Assembly: GCA_030538115.1 (NCBI GenBank)
Contig: JAUNUP010000047.1
Span: 1 to 17,577, forward strand
DNA length: 17,577 bases
Source: Dermatophilus congolensis
GTDB lineage: Bacteria > Actinomycetota > Actinomycetes > Actinomycetales > Dermatophilaceae
Direction of reading: 5' to 3'
In this document: piece by piece, positions 6,654 to 14,489 of the stretch
How positions within the stretch are numbered: position 1 is the first letter of the stretch
How the letters are laid out: every line of letters begins with the position of its first letter
Program-made: the position numbers and the translations under genes
The notes under the pieces: model-generated
The model's database searches: none
What the model saw: only the letters and a program-made list of their open reading frames with translations
What the model was told of the DNA's origin: nothing

Positions 6654-6708
6654 GTGCCGTGGCACATGACCCCAGCCACGTCACCTCCCAGCACCTGTGC
6701 CACGGCAC
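6654..6708. repeat. 55-bp hairpin element, copy B2
   Basis: GTGCCGTGGCAC (6654-6665) and GTGCCACGGCAC (6697-6708) flank a 31-nt loop starting ATGACCCCAGCCAC, close to copy A (ATGACCCCCGCCAC). Its position 33 bases beyond the metH stop codon would allow it to act as a terminator or RNA 3'-end stabiliser for metH, although no T-run follows. Confidence 0.85.
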
Positions 6709-6741
6709 GGGTAGCTGGGGGGTCGGGCTGAGTCGGCCGGG

Positions 6742-9700
6742 TCAGACCTTGAAGTAGTTCGCCTCCGGGTGGTGGACCACCAGGGCATCCGTCGACTGCT
6801 CGGGGTGGAGCTGGAAGCCCTCGGACAGGATCACACCGATCCGCTCCGGCTCCAGTAGTTCGACGACGCCGGCGCGGTCTTCGATCTCCGGGCAGGCGGG
6901 GTAGCCGAAGGAGTAGCGGCAGCCGCGGAAGCGGACGTCGAGCACCTGGTCGAGACCGAGGTCGGGGGCGTCGGCGAAGCCGAGCTCCTCGCGAACGCGG
7001 GCGTGCCAGAACTCCGCGAGCGCTTCGGTGAGCTGCACCGACAGGCCGTGCAGTTCCATGTAGTCGCGGTACTCGTTGGCGGCGTACAGCTCGGCGGTCA
7101 CCTCGGAGGCGTGCTGCCCCATCGTGACGAGCTGCATCGCGATGACGTCGGGCTTGCCGTCGGCCTCGTACGCCTCCTTCGTGCGGAAGAAGTCGGCGAG
7201 GCAGAGGCGCCGGTCGCGACGCTGTCGCGGGAACGTGAACCGCTTACGCACCTCACCCTTACGGTGCGCGACCTTGGGCCCGTCGTCCGGAACGATCGAG
7301 TGGCCGTCTTCGGTGACGACCCTCTCGACGTGCTCGCCGTCTTCGTGCCACAACACGACGAGGTCGTTGCCCTCGCTGTAGCAGGGGAAGTAGCCGTACA
7401 CGACGGCCGGGTTCATGATGCCCTCGGCGCGGATGCGCGAGTACCAGCCCTGCAGGCGTGGGCGGCCCTCGGTCTCGACGAGCTCCTCGTAGTCGCGAGC
7501 CGGGATCGACGTGAGCTCCTCGGCCGGGTCCTCAGCGGCGTTGCGGGTGGGCTTGAGCCCCCACTGCCCCAGGAATGTGGCCCGCTCGTCGAGGAAGGCG
7601 GAGTAGTCGGCGAGCGCGATGCCCTTGACCACCCGAGTCCCCCAGAACGGCGGGGTCGGGATCCCGTTGTCGGTCGCCACATCGGAGCGGGTCGTGTCGG
7701 TGACCTCGGCACCCTCGATGTACGGGGTCGCGACACCCGAACGCACGCGGCGTTCGCGGCGGGCCGGCAGCGCGTCGGCCACCGGGGTGCCCTCGGCCTT
7801 GGCCGTGGCGATGGCGTCCATGAGCCGCAGGCCCTCGAAGGCGTCCTTGGCGTAACGGACTTCGCCGTCGTAGATCTCGGCGAGGTCCTGCTCGACGTAG
7901 GCGCGGGTCAGGGCCGCGCCGCCGAGCAGCACCGGGAAGCGCTCACCGAGGTCGCGGTCGTTGAGCTCTTCGAGGTTGTCCTTCATCACGACGGTCGACT
8001 TCACGAGCAGACCGCTCATGCCGATCGCGTCGACGTCGTTGGCGATGGCGGCGCTGATGATCTCGTTGACCGGCTGCTTGATGCCGATGTTGACGACGTC
8101 GAAGCCGTTGTTGCTCAGGATGATGTCGACGAGGTTCTTGCCGATGTCGTGCACGTCGCCCTTGACGGTGGCGAGCAGCACCTTGGCCTTGCCCGCGCGG
8201 GCGCCGGCCACGACCTCCTCGCCACGCGCGGCGGCGGCCTCGGCTTCCTGCGCCTCGATGGTCGGCTCGAGGTGGGCGACGGCGGCCTTCATCGTCTCGG
8301 CCGACTGCAGCACGAACGGCAACTGCATGCGCCCGGAGCCGAACAGCTCGCCGACGACCTTCATGCCGGCGAGCAGGTCGTCGTTGATGACGTCGAGCGC
8401 GCGGCGGCCTTCGCCGATGGCCTCGTCGAGGTCGGCCTCCAGGCCCTGGCGCTCGCCGTCGATGATGCGGCGCTGCAGCCGCTCGTTGAGCGGCAGCGCG
8501 GCGAGTTCGTCGGCGCGCGAGGCCTTGAGCGAGGCGGAGTCGACACCCTCGAACAGCTCGAGCATGCGAGACAGCGGGTCGTACGTGACGTTGCCGTCGG
8601 GGTCGTACTCGCGCCGGTCGTAGACGAGGTCGAGGGCGACCTTGAGCTGCTCCTCCGGGATGCGAGAGGTCGGCAGGATCTTCGCCGAGTTCACGATCGC
8701 GCTGGTCAGACCGACCTTCACGGCCTCGGCGAGGAAGACGGAGTTGAGCACCTGCCGAGCAGCGGCCTTGAGGCCGAACGACACGTTCGAGACACCCAGA
8801 GTCGACTGCACGCCCGGGTACTTCTCGTGGATGGCCTTGATCGCCTCGAGCGTCTCGATGGCGTCGCGGCGCGTCTCCTCCTGGCCGGTGGCGATGGGGA
8901 AGGTGAGGCAGTCGACGATGATGTCCTGCGTCCGCATGCCCCACTCACCGGTGATCGCGTCGATGAGGCGGGAGGCGATGCGCACCTTGCCCTCGGCGGT
9001 GCGGGCCTGGCCCTGCTCGTCGATGGTCAGCGCCACGACGGCGGCGCCGTGCTCCTTGGCGAGCGTGAGCATGCGCGAGTACCGCGACTTCGGGCCGTCG
9101 CCGTCTTCGAAGTTGACGGAGTTGATGACCGCGCGTCCGCCGAGGCACTCCAGGCCCGCCTGGATAACGGCCGGCTCGGTGGAGTCGAGCACGAGCGGCA
9201 GCGTGCTGGAGGTGGCGAAGCGCGAGGCGATCTCGTGCATGTCGGCGGCACCGTCACGGCCCACGTAGTCGACGCACACGTCGAGCACGTGCGCGCCCTC
9301 GCGGGTCTGGGCCTTGGCGATTTCGACGCACGCCTCCCAGTCTTCGGCGAGCATCGCCTCGCGGAAGGCCTTGGAGCCGTTGGCGTTGGTGCGCTCGCCC
9401 ATCGACAGGTACGAGGTGTCCTGCACGAGCGGCACCGAGGAGTACAGCGAGCTGACCGACGGCTCGTCGATCGGGGTGCGCGGCGTGACCGGTGTGCCCC
9501 CCACCGCCTCGACGACGGCCGCCATGTGCGCAGGTGTGGTGCCGCAGCAGCCGCCCGCGATCGAGATGCCGAAGTCGCCGACGAAGCGCGTGTGCGCCTC
9601 CGCGAGCTCGGCTGCGGTGAGCGGGTAGTGGGCGCCGTCCTTGCCGAGCTGCGGCAGGCCTGCGTTCGGCATGACGGAAATCGGGATGCGGCTGTACTGC

Positions 9701-10446
9701 GCCAGGTAGCGCAGGTGTTCGCCCATCTCGGCGGGGCCGGTGGCGCAGTTGAGGCCGATGGCGTCGATGCCGAGCGCCGACAGCGACGTGAGGGCCGCAC
9801 CGATCTCGGAGCCCATGAGCATGGTGCCGGTGGTCTCGATCGTCACCTGCGCGATGATCGGAACATCGGTGCCCAACTCGGCGTTGGCGCGCTTGCAGCC
9901 GACGACAGCGGCCTTGGCCTGGAGCAGATCCTGGGTCGTCTCGACGAGGAGCGCGTCGGCGCCACCGTCGATGAGGCCGCGGGCGCACTGCTCGTAGTAG
10001 TCGCGCAGCGTGGCGTACGGAGCGTGGCCGAGCGATGGCAGCTTGGTGCCGGGGCCGATCGAGCCGAGCACGAAGCGCGGCTTCTCGTCCGTCGCGTAGG
10101 CGGCGGCCGCCTCGGCGGCGATGCGCGCGCCCGCCTCCGCCAACTCGTACGTGCGCTCGGGGATGCCGTACTCGCCGAGGTTGCCGAGGTTCGCGCCGAA
10201 CGTGTTGGTCTCGATCATGTCGACGCCCACCTCGAGGTAGGCGTCGTGCACCGACTTCACCACGTCAGGACGCGTGATGTTGAGGATCTCGTTACAGCCC
10301 TCGTGCCCCTCGAAGTCGTCGAGTGAGGGGTCTGCGTCCTGCAACATCGTGCCCATCGCACCGTCTGCGACGAGAACCCTCTCGGTGAGGAGGCGACGCA
10401 GAAGCGCTGAACGCTCGCGGGAGTCGGAAACGGAGCGGCTGCTCAA
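6742..10446 (-). CDS. metH: Cobalamin-dependent methionine synthase
   Basis: Transfers a methyl group from 5-methyltetrahydrofolate to homocysteine through cobalamin, in the cytoplasm. At 1234 aa it is full-length. Domain order: homocysteine-binding barrel (about 15-325) with zinc ligands Cys234 (GLNCATGP) and Cys300-Cys301 (GGCCGTTPAH); folate-binding barrel (about 340-610) starting YLSMGERTNANGS; four-helix cap (about 650-745); cobalamin Rossmann domain with DVHDIGKN at 764-771, His766 being the cobalt ligand, and MSGLLVKSTVVM at 810-821; and the SAM-dependent reactivation domain (about 930-1234) with FRGCRYSFGYPACPE. The start is TTG with GAAGG eight bases upstream. A TACGAT box at 10482-10487 could be its -10. 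Only 122 bp separate it from the divergent small ORF, and no cobalamin or SAM riboswitch is recognisable there. Confidence 0.97.
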   Translation of the reverse strand: MSSRSVSDSRERSALLRRLLTERVLVADGAMGTMLQDADPSLDDFEGHEGCNEILNITRPDVVKSVHDAYLEVGVDMIETNTFGANLGNLGEYGIPERTYELAEAGARIAAEAAAAYATDEKPRFVLGSIGPGTKLPSLGHAPYATLRDYYEQCARGLIDGGADALLVETTQDLLQAKAAVVGCKRANAELGTDVPIIAQVTIETTGTMLMGSEIGAALTSLSALGIDAIGLNCATGPAEMGEHLRYLAQYSRIPISVMPNAGLPQLGKDGAHYPLTAAELAEAHTRFVGDFGISIAGGCCGTTPAHMAAVVEAVGGTPVTPRTPIDEPSVSSLYSSVPLVQDTSYLSMGERTNANGSKAFREAMLAEDWEACVEIAKAQTREGAHVLDVCVDYVGRDGAADMHEIASRFATSSTLPLVLDSTEPAVIQAGLECLGGRAVINSVNFEDGDGPKSRYSRMLTLAKEHGAAVVALTIDEQGQARTAEGKVRIASRLIDAITGEWGMRTQDIIVDCLTFPIATGQEETRRDAIETLEAIKAIHEKYPGVQSTLGVSNVSFGLKAAARQVLNSVFLAEAVKVGLTSAIVNSAKILPTSRIPEEQLKVALDLVYDRREYDPDGNVTYDPLSRMLELFEGVDSASLKASRADELAALPLNERLQRRIIDGERQGLEADLDEAIGEGRRALDVINDDLLAGMKVVGELFGSGRMQLPFVLQSAETMKAAVAHLEPTIEAQEAEAAAARGEEVVAGARAGKAKVLLATVKGDVHDIGKNLVDIILSNNGFDVVNIGIKQPVNEIISAAIANDVDAIGMSGLLVKSTVVMKDNLEELNDRDLGERFPVLLGGAALTRAYVEQDLAEIYDGEVRYAKDAFEGLRLMDAIATAKAEGTPVADALPARRERRVRSGVATPYIEGAEVTDTTRSDVATDNGIPTPPFWGTRVVKGIALADYSAFLDERATFLGQWGLKPTRNAAEDPAEELTSIPARDYEELVETEGRPRLQGWYSRIRAEGIMNPAVVYGYFPCYSEGNDLVVLWHEDGEHVERVVTEDGHSIVPDDGPKVAHRKGEVRKRFTFPRQRRDRRLCLADFFRTKEAYEADGKPDVIAMQLVTMGQHASEVTAELYAANEYRDYMELHGLSVQLTEALAEFWHARVREELGFADAPDLGLDQVLDVRFRGCRYSFGYPACPEIEDRAGVVELLEPERIGVILSEGFQLHPEQSTDALVVHHPEANYFKV

Positions 10447-10454
10447 TGTGACGA

Positions 10455-10459
10455 CCTTC
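10455..10459 (-). promoter_or_regulatory. Ribosome binding site of metH
   Basis: GAAGG on the minus strand, eight bases before the TTG start at 10446. It supports this unusual start codon. Confidence 0.5.
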
Positions 10460-10481
10460 GGCTAGGGGTGTGATTCAGGCC

Positions 10482-10487
10482 ATCGTA
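10482..10487 (-). promoter_or_regulatory. Possible -10 box of metH
   Basis: TACGAT on the minus strand fits TANNNT and would give a short leader of about 30 nt containing the GAAGG site. No clear -35 element is visible. Confidence 0.3.
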
Positions 10488-10556
10488 TCGCCGGTGTCGA
10501 CCCGCCCGGCCCGCAGGTAATCCGGGGCGCATTGGAGCGGGCCCGCCCCGGACCCC

Positions 10557-10562
10557 TAGGCT
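10557..10562 (+). promoter_or_regulatory. -10 box of leaderless promoter for the small ORF and PAC2
   Basis: TAGGCT followed by six bases (ggacca) and the ATG at 10569. This is the same spacing as at trmI, the nuclease and mshC. It points to translation starting at 10569, not at the PAC2 start 170 bp further on. Confidence 0.55.
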
Positions 10563-10568
10563 GGACCA

Positions 10569-10742
10569 ATGCGGATGTTGTGCGAACAGTTCTCCCGCCG
10601 CGGCCGTCGAGTCGACTTCTACGGCAACCGAGTGGCCTCCACGGCACTGTGCACCAGCACATTGCTGGCGCATCCGTCGGTACGCGCGGCCCGCGAGACC
10701 ATCAAAGCGGCAGCGGCGTCACAGAGGCGGGAGAGGCCGTGA
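10569..10742 (+). CDS. Unrecognised 57-aa protein upstream of PAC2
   Basis: I do not recognise this protein. It begins MRMLCEQFSRRGRRVDFYGN and ends ...IKAAAASQRRERP; it is basic, with cysteines at 5 and 28 and an alanine/arginine-rich C-terminal half. Three things support a real gene: an ATG exactly six bases after a TAGGCT -10 box, a stop codon that overlaps the PAC2 GTG as GTGA, and mostly G or C in third codon positions. It may be a leader peptide that couples PAC2 translation, or a small protein with its own role. The alternative is that this is an untranslated PAC2 leader. Confidence 0.5.
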   Translation: MRMLCEQFSRRGRRVDFYGNRVASTALCTSTLLAHPSVRAARETIKAAAASQRRERP

Positions 10743-11590
10743 GCCTCATCGAAATCGATGATCTCCCCGAGTTGAACGACCCGGTGGTGATCGCCGCATT
10801 CGAGGGCTGGAACGACGCGGGTGAGGCCGCCACGGGCGCGTTGGCGCACCTCGCAGGCACGTGGGAGACGATCGACATCGCGGCGATCGACCCCGAGGAC
10901 TATTACGACTTTCAGGTGAACCGCCCCAGCGTCGCGACCGTCGACGGGCGCCGTCGTATCACGTGGCCGAGTACGCGACTGTCGGTCGCGCAGGGTGCGC
11001 TCGCCGGGCGTGACGTCGTACTTGTGCAAGGCATCGAGCCGTCGTTCCGGTGGCAGTCGTTCGTGGAGGAGCTTCTCGGCTTCGTCGAAGAGTGCGACGC
11101 CGGCCTTCTCGTGTGCGTCGGTGCGCTGCTCGCGGATTCGCCACACACGCGCCCGTTCCCTGTCGGCGTCTACTCGGCCGATCGTGAGATCCGCCGTCGT
11201 CTCGAACTCGACGAACCGACGTACGAGGGCCCCACCGGCATCGTCGGCATCCTCGCCGACGCCGCCGAGAACCGCGGCATCCCGACAGTCTCGGCCTGGG
11301 TGTCGGTGCCTCACTACGCGGCGTCGTCGCCCTCTCCCAAGGCGGTGCTCGCCCTCGTGAGCACACTCGAGCGACTTCTCAGCGTGGACGTGCCCCGCGG
11401 TGACCTCGAGGAGATGTCGCGTGCCTGGGAGCGTGGCGTGAACGAGCTCGCCTCGAGCGACGAGGAGATCGCCGAATACGTGCGCGCCCTCGAGAACGCG
11501 AACGACGCCGTCGACAGCCCGGAGGCCAGCGGCGACGCCATCGCGCGAGAATTCGAGCGCTACCTACGCCGCCGAGACGACGACGGCTGA
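10739..11590 (+). CDS. PAC2-family protein
   Basis: Member of the PAC2 family, named after the eukaryotic proteasome-assembly chaperone; Rv2125 is a mycobacterial member. The biochemical role in bacteria is not settled, and a link to the actinobacterial proteasome is only suggestive. The 283-aa protein shows the family blocks AAFEGWNDAGEAAT (19-32), DPEDYYDFQVNRP (51-63), GALLADSPHTRP (128-139), PTYEGPTGIVGIL (160-172) and VSVPHYAASSPSPKA (188-202). A charged C-terminal helix region (about 220-283) follows. The frame is open to 10532, but the GTG at 10739 overlaps the small ORF's stop codon, and MSLIEIDDLPEL is where the family starts. It is divergent from metH and convergent with mshC, a neighbourhood also seen in mycobacteria. 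Confidence 0.9.
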   Translation: MSLIEIDDLPELNDPVVIAAFEGWNDAGEAATGALAHLAGTWETIDIAAIDPEDYYDFQVNRPSVATVDGRRRITWPSTRLSVAQGALAGRDVVLVQGIEPSFRWQSFVEELLGFVEECDAGLLVCVGALLADSPHTRPFPVGVYSADREIRRRLELDEPTYEGPTGIVGILADAAENRGIPTVSAWVSVPHYAASSPSPKAVLALVSTLERLLSVDVPRGDLEEMSRAWERGVNELASSDEEIAEYVRALENANDAVDSPEASGDAIAREFERYLRRRDDDG

Positions 11591-11635
11591 CGCCCGCTCA
11601 CGTGCTCGATACCGACTGAGGGCTCCTAAGCGTCG

Positions 11636-12901
11636 CTAGAGCGCAACTCCGAGAAGGGCGTCGATCGCTCGCGCGGCCTCGTTCGGGCTGTCGCCCGCAG
11701 GTGCGCCCTCGGCCGCCGCGAGCGCCGCGTCGACCGCCGCCAGAGCTCCCGGAGAGTCGAGGTCGTCGGCCAGGCATTCACGCAGGCGTCCCACCAGCGC
11801 GGTCTGGGCTTCGGCGGGCAGTGACGGCACGCCCGTGCGCCACAAGGCGAGTCGGGCGGAGGCGTCGGCGAGCACTTGGTCGGTCCAGTCCCACGGCGTC
11901 GCGTAGTGGTGTGCGAGCAAGGCAAGCCTGATGACCATCGGGTCGACGAGGTCGTACCGCAGCTTCGAGACGAAGACGAGGTTGCCCTTCGACTTGCTCA
12001 TCTTCTCGCCGTCGAGGCCCACCATCTCCTGGTGGAGATAGAGCCGCGCGAAGCTCCCCTCGCCATACAGGGCGTCGGCCTGCACGGCGCTCATCTCGTG
12101 GTGCGGGAAGACGAGATCGACCCCGCCGGCCTGCACGTCGAAGCGGGTGCCGAGGTGGTCGAGGGCGATGCTGGTGCACTCGATGTGCCACCCGGGCCGG
12201 CCGGCGCCGACACCGTCGACGTACCACGCGGGCTCGCCCTCGCGGGCCGCGCGCCAGAGCAGCGGGTCGAGCGGGGTCTGCTTACCCTCGCGGTCAGGGT
12301 CACCGCCCCGGTCGGCGAAGACCTCCATCATCTGCTCGCGGCTCCACCCGCTCGTCTTCCCGAAGCTCGGCTGCTTCGAAAGGTCGAGGTAGATGTCGTG
12401 GGCCGAGGAGTACACCCCTGTGCCGTCGGTGACGGGCACGCTGTAGGCGTCGCCCGTGCTCATCAGCTTGGCGACCGCTGCCCCGATCGGGTGCACGTAC
12501 TCGGCCACTCCGATGAAGTGGTTCGGGGGCAACACGCGCAGGGCCGCCATGTCGGAGCGGAACAGGTCGGTCTCGCGCTCGGCGAGGGCCCGCCACTTGA
12601 TGTTGTCGCGGTCGGCACGCTCGAGCAGCGGGTCGTCGACATCGGTGACGTTCTCGCAGTACACGACCTCGTGCCCGGCGTCGAGCAGCACCCGGTGCAG
12701 AAGGTCGAACATCACATACGTGGCCGCGTGCCCCATGTGGGTGGCGTCGTAGGGAGTGATGCCGCAGATGTAGAGCCGTGCAGTCTCACCAGCTCCAACC
12801 GGCTGCTTCGTGCCGGTGCTGCTGTCAGTGATGCGCGGTTCGATACCGACTCCGTGCGCGCTGCGCAGGTCGGGTACGTCTGTGGCTGCCCAGGATCTCA
12901 C
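11636..12901 (-). CDS. mshC: MshC, cysteine:GlcN-inositol ligase of mycothiol synthesis
   Basis: Joins L-cysteine to 1-O-(2-amino-2-deoxy-glucopyranosyl)-myo-inositol with ATP, the third biosynthetic step to mycothiol, the actinobacterial counterpart of glutathione. The 421-aa protein is a cysteinyl-tRNA synthetase homologue lacking the tRNA-binding C-terminus. Visible are CGITPYDATHMGHA at 46-59 (Cys46, HMGH equivalent of HIGH), zinc ligands Cys242 (HIECTS) and His267 or His268 (FPHHE), and KMSKSKGN at 300-307. The MshC-type ICGITPYD and 421-aa length separate it from CysRS. The start is GTG, six bases after a TAGGCT box, so it has its own leaderless promoter despite lying downstream of the SCO1664 gene on the same strand. 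Its 3' end converges on PAC2 across 45 bp with no obvious hairpin. Confidence 0.95.
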   Translation of the reverse strand: MRSWAATDVPDLRSAHGVGIEPRITDSSTGTKQPVGAGETARLYICGITPYDATHMGHAATYVMFDLLHRVLLDAGHEVVYCENVTDVDDPLLERADRDNIKWRALAERETDLFRSDMAALRVLPPNHFIGVAEYVHPIGAAVAKLMSTGDAYSVPVTDGTGVYSSAHDIYLDLSKQPSFGKTSGWSREQMMEVFADRGGDPDREGKQTPLDPLLWRAAREGEPAWYVDGVGAGRPGWHIECTSIALDHLGTRFDVQAGGVDLVFPHHEMSAVQADALYGEGSFARLYLHQEMVGLDGEKMSKSKGNLVFVSKLRYDLVDPMVIRLALLAHHYATPWDWTDQVLADASARLALWRTGVPSLPAEAQTALVGRLRECLADDLDSPGALAAVDAALAAAEGAPAGDSPNEAARAIDALLGVAL

Positions 12902-12907
12902 CGGCCC

Positions 12908-12913
12908 AGCCTA
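12908..12913 (-). promoter_or_regulatory. -10 box of leaderless mshC promoter
   Basis: TAGGCT on the minus strand, then gggccg, then the GTG at 12901. The box and six-base spacing match those of trmI, the nuclease and the small ORF. Confidence 0.6.
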
Positions 12914-13031
12914 CCGACTGCGGTACCGACCTCCAGACAGGCATTGCTCCCCCACTCCCGCCGTGGCCAGGCCCAGGCTCAGCGCGGCACGCTGGTCGTC
13001 GCGCAGGCGTGACGAACCGGCTTCGGCTCGA

Positions 13032-13901
13032 CTACAGCGGAGGCCAGGGCAGCGCGGGCCAGTCGTGCGACGGCCGCGGGTGCGTCGCTGTTCGGAGTAG
13101 CCGCTCGAGGCGTCGGTCGAGGGCGTCCATCTCGGGGAGAGTGACGAGCTCCTCGAGAACCTCGCGCGCCTCCCCCTCCAAGGCCGCAGCCAGCGCTTCG
13201 CAACGGTCGATCTCCGCAGGCGGCAGCGGCTCGTCGGCCCACCCCCACAGCACGGTGCGCAGCTTGTCGTCCGCGCCGAGGCACAGTCCGTTGTCGATCC
13301 CCCAGATGGGTGCCGCGTCGGCCGGGTCAGTCGGCTGAATGGCATCCTCGCCGGTTGCAGGGCCCGTGGCTACGCCGCCGCGCAGCACGTGCGATCCCTT
13401 GCGGTCGCTGTTGTTGAGCACCGCGTCGAGCACGGCCAGCGAGCGCAGGCGGGCGTCGTCGGCGTGGGCCACGAACACCGATGAGCCGTCGCCGAGTTCG
13501 CCCTGCATCACGGTGTGCCACCCCTCCGGGACGGCCCCGACGGGCACGATGCCGATGAGGCCCGTCTCGCGGGCCTCGGTGTCGAGGTGGCCGTTCTCGT
13601 CGGGCACGGGCCCGATCCAGTCCTGCACCGAACCCAAACCGAACGGACCGCTGCGCAGCACGGTCGGCGGCACGAGCCCCCAACCTCCTGCCGTGGAGAC
13701 GACGTGCGCGGCCACCTCACGGCTCGCCAGGTTGCCGTCGGGAAAGTCCCAGAGCGGCCTCTCGCCCATCACCGGCTTGTAGATCGCGTGGCGTCCTGAC
13801 ACCCGCACGAGAAAGGCGACGTTCGACGCCTCCGCCAAACGTCCGACAATCTCCAGATCACCGGCGGCCAGATCCGCCAGAATCGAATCTGCGCTGGTCA
13901 C
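13032..13901 (-). CDS. SCO1664/TIGR03843-family kinase-like protein
   Basis: Conserved actinobacterial protein, 289 aa, often annotated as SCO1664 family or PI3/PI4-kinase-like; its substrate is not known. Kinase-like elements can be seen: AIYKPVMGERPLWDFP at 39-54 with Lys42, LASREVAAHVV at 58-68 with a possible partner Glu62, LDAVLNNSDRKGSHVL at 158-173 (catalytic-loop-like Asp166, Asn163/164), and GIDNGLCL at 201-208 (metal-binding-like Asp203). The frame is open upstream to 14036, but the GTG at 13901 lies one base past the DUF3090 stop codon, so translation is probably coupled. It is the last gene of the phosphatase-DUF3090-SCO1664 cluster, a common actinobacterial trio near mshC. Confidence 0.85.
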   Translation of the reverse strand: MTSADSILADLAAGDLEIVGRLAEASNVAFLVRVSGRHAIYKPVMGERPLWDFPDGNLASREVAAHVVSTAGGWGLVPPTVLRSGPFGLGSVQDWIGPVPDENGHLDTEARETGLIGIVPVGAVPEGWHTVMQGELGDGSSVFVAHADDARLRSLAVLDAVLNNSDRKGSHVLRGGVATGPATGEDAIQPTDPADAAPIWGIDNGLCLGADDKLRTVLWGWADEPLPPAEIDRCEALAAALEGEAREVLEELVTLPEMDALDRRLERLLRTATHPRPSHDWPALPWPPL

Positions 13902-13902
13902 G

Positions 13903-14469
13903 TCACCGCCGGTAGCCGTTGGCGCGCGGGCAGATGTGTCCCTCCGAGTCGAGCGGCCCGGCGCAGAACGGGCACGGAGGCCGACCGGCCGCCACCACGG
14001 CGGAACCGCGCCGCGCGAAGGCCCGCGCCGTGCCACCGTGCAGAATCACCCGGAGCACGAGTTGGGTCGGGTCGTCGGCAGGGTCGATCTCCACGCCCGC
14101 CTCGAGCTCCTCCAGCACCGACGGCGAGTCGTAGGAGTCACCCATCGCGTGGCATTCGACGACGACGCGACTGCGCTCGGAATCCCAGGCCAGCGCCATC
14201 GTGCCGACCTTGAACTCCTCGGTCACGGGCATGTCGAGCGGCCCGTTGTCGACGAGAGCCGCGGCCGCGGCGTCGGAGCCCGCAGCTCCTCCGAACGCGT
14301 CGAGCAGGTCGTTGATGCGGTCGGCGAGGATGCCGACCTGCGTCTTCTCGATCGACACCGTGGTCTGTCGCCGCCCCGACGTCGCCTGAAGGTAGAACTG
14401 CCGCTGCCCGGGTGGCCCCACCGTGCCCACGACGAAACGCTCCGGGGGGTCGTATTCGATGACCGCCAT
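13903..14469 (-). CDS. DUF3090 family protein with C-terminal zinc ribbon
   Basis: Conserved actinobacterial protein of unknown function, 188 aa. It starts MAVIEYDPPERFVVGTVGPPGQRQFYLQA, typical of the family. A central segment (84-108) reads EEFKVGTMALAWDSERSRVVVECHA. The C-terminus ends in CPFCAGPLDSEGHICPR at 166-182; Cys166, Cys169, His178 and Cys180 are a plausible zinc site. The longer open frame to 15045 overlaps the phosphatase gene and is not used. A TACGCT box seven bases before the ATG gives it a possible internal leaderless promoter. It lies 20 bp after the phosphatase and one base before the SCO1664 gene, so it is very probably co-transcribed with both. Confidence 0.9.
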   Translation of the reverse strand: MAVIEYDPPERFVVGTVGPPGQRQFYLQATSGRRQTTVSIEKTQVGILADRINDLLDAFGGAAGSDAAAAALVDNGPLDMPVTEEFKVGTMALAWDSERSRVVVECHAMGDSYDSPSVLEELEAGVEIDPADDPTQLVLRVILHGGTARAFARRGSAVVAAGRPPCPFCAGPLDSEGHICPRANGYRR

Positions 14470-14476
14470 GCCCGCC

Positions 14477-14482
14477 AGCGTA
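14477..14482 (-). promoter_or_regulatory. Possible -10 box of an internal DUF3090 promoter
   Basis: TACGCT on the minus strand, seven bases before the ATG at 14469, in the 20-bp gap after the phosphatase stop codon. It fits TANNNT but could be chance. Confidence 0.35.
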
Positions 14483-14489
14483 TCGGGAG

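Larger units (their letters stand above)
6389..6741. other. 353-bp non-coding region between HAD and metH
   Basis: No gene is seen on either strand. It holds three degenerate copies of a 31-bp periodic repeat (about 6392-6484), a GTGCCGTGCAC fragment at 6491-6501 that looks like a decayed hairpin arm, a short GGGGC-tag-GCCCC hairpin near 6572-6584, and two full 55-bp hairpin elements. The nearest of these lies 33 bases past the metH stop codon. Confidence 0.7.

Noticed and set aside
5696..6703. 335-codon frame for the HAD protein
   Set aside because: The N-terminal extension would translate the 55-bp hairpin repeats and the 31-bp repeats; the HAD domain begins near 6388.
6392..6708. CRISPR array, because of 31-bp period and palindromic repeats
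   Set aside because: The 31-bp units are contiguous degenerate copies with no unique spacers, the 55-bp hairpins are too few and irregularly spaced, and no cas genes are near.
7003..10326. 1107-codon open frame on the plus strand opposite metH
   Set aside because: It mirrors metH codon structure in high-GC DNA, is rich in Val/Leu/Arg/Asp/Gly without domain motifs, and metH itself is unmistakable.
10447..10568. Cobalamin or SAM riboswitch upstream of metH
   Set aside because: Only 122 bp separate metH from the divergent small ORF, and no B12-box or multi-stem riboswitch core is recognisable.
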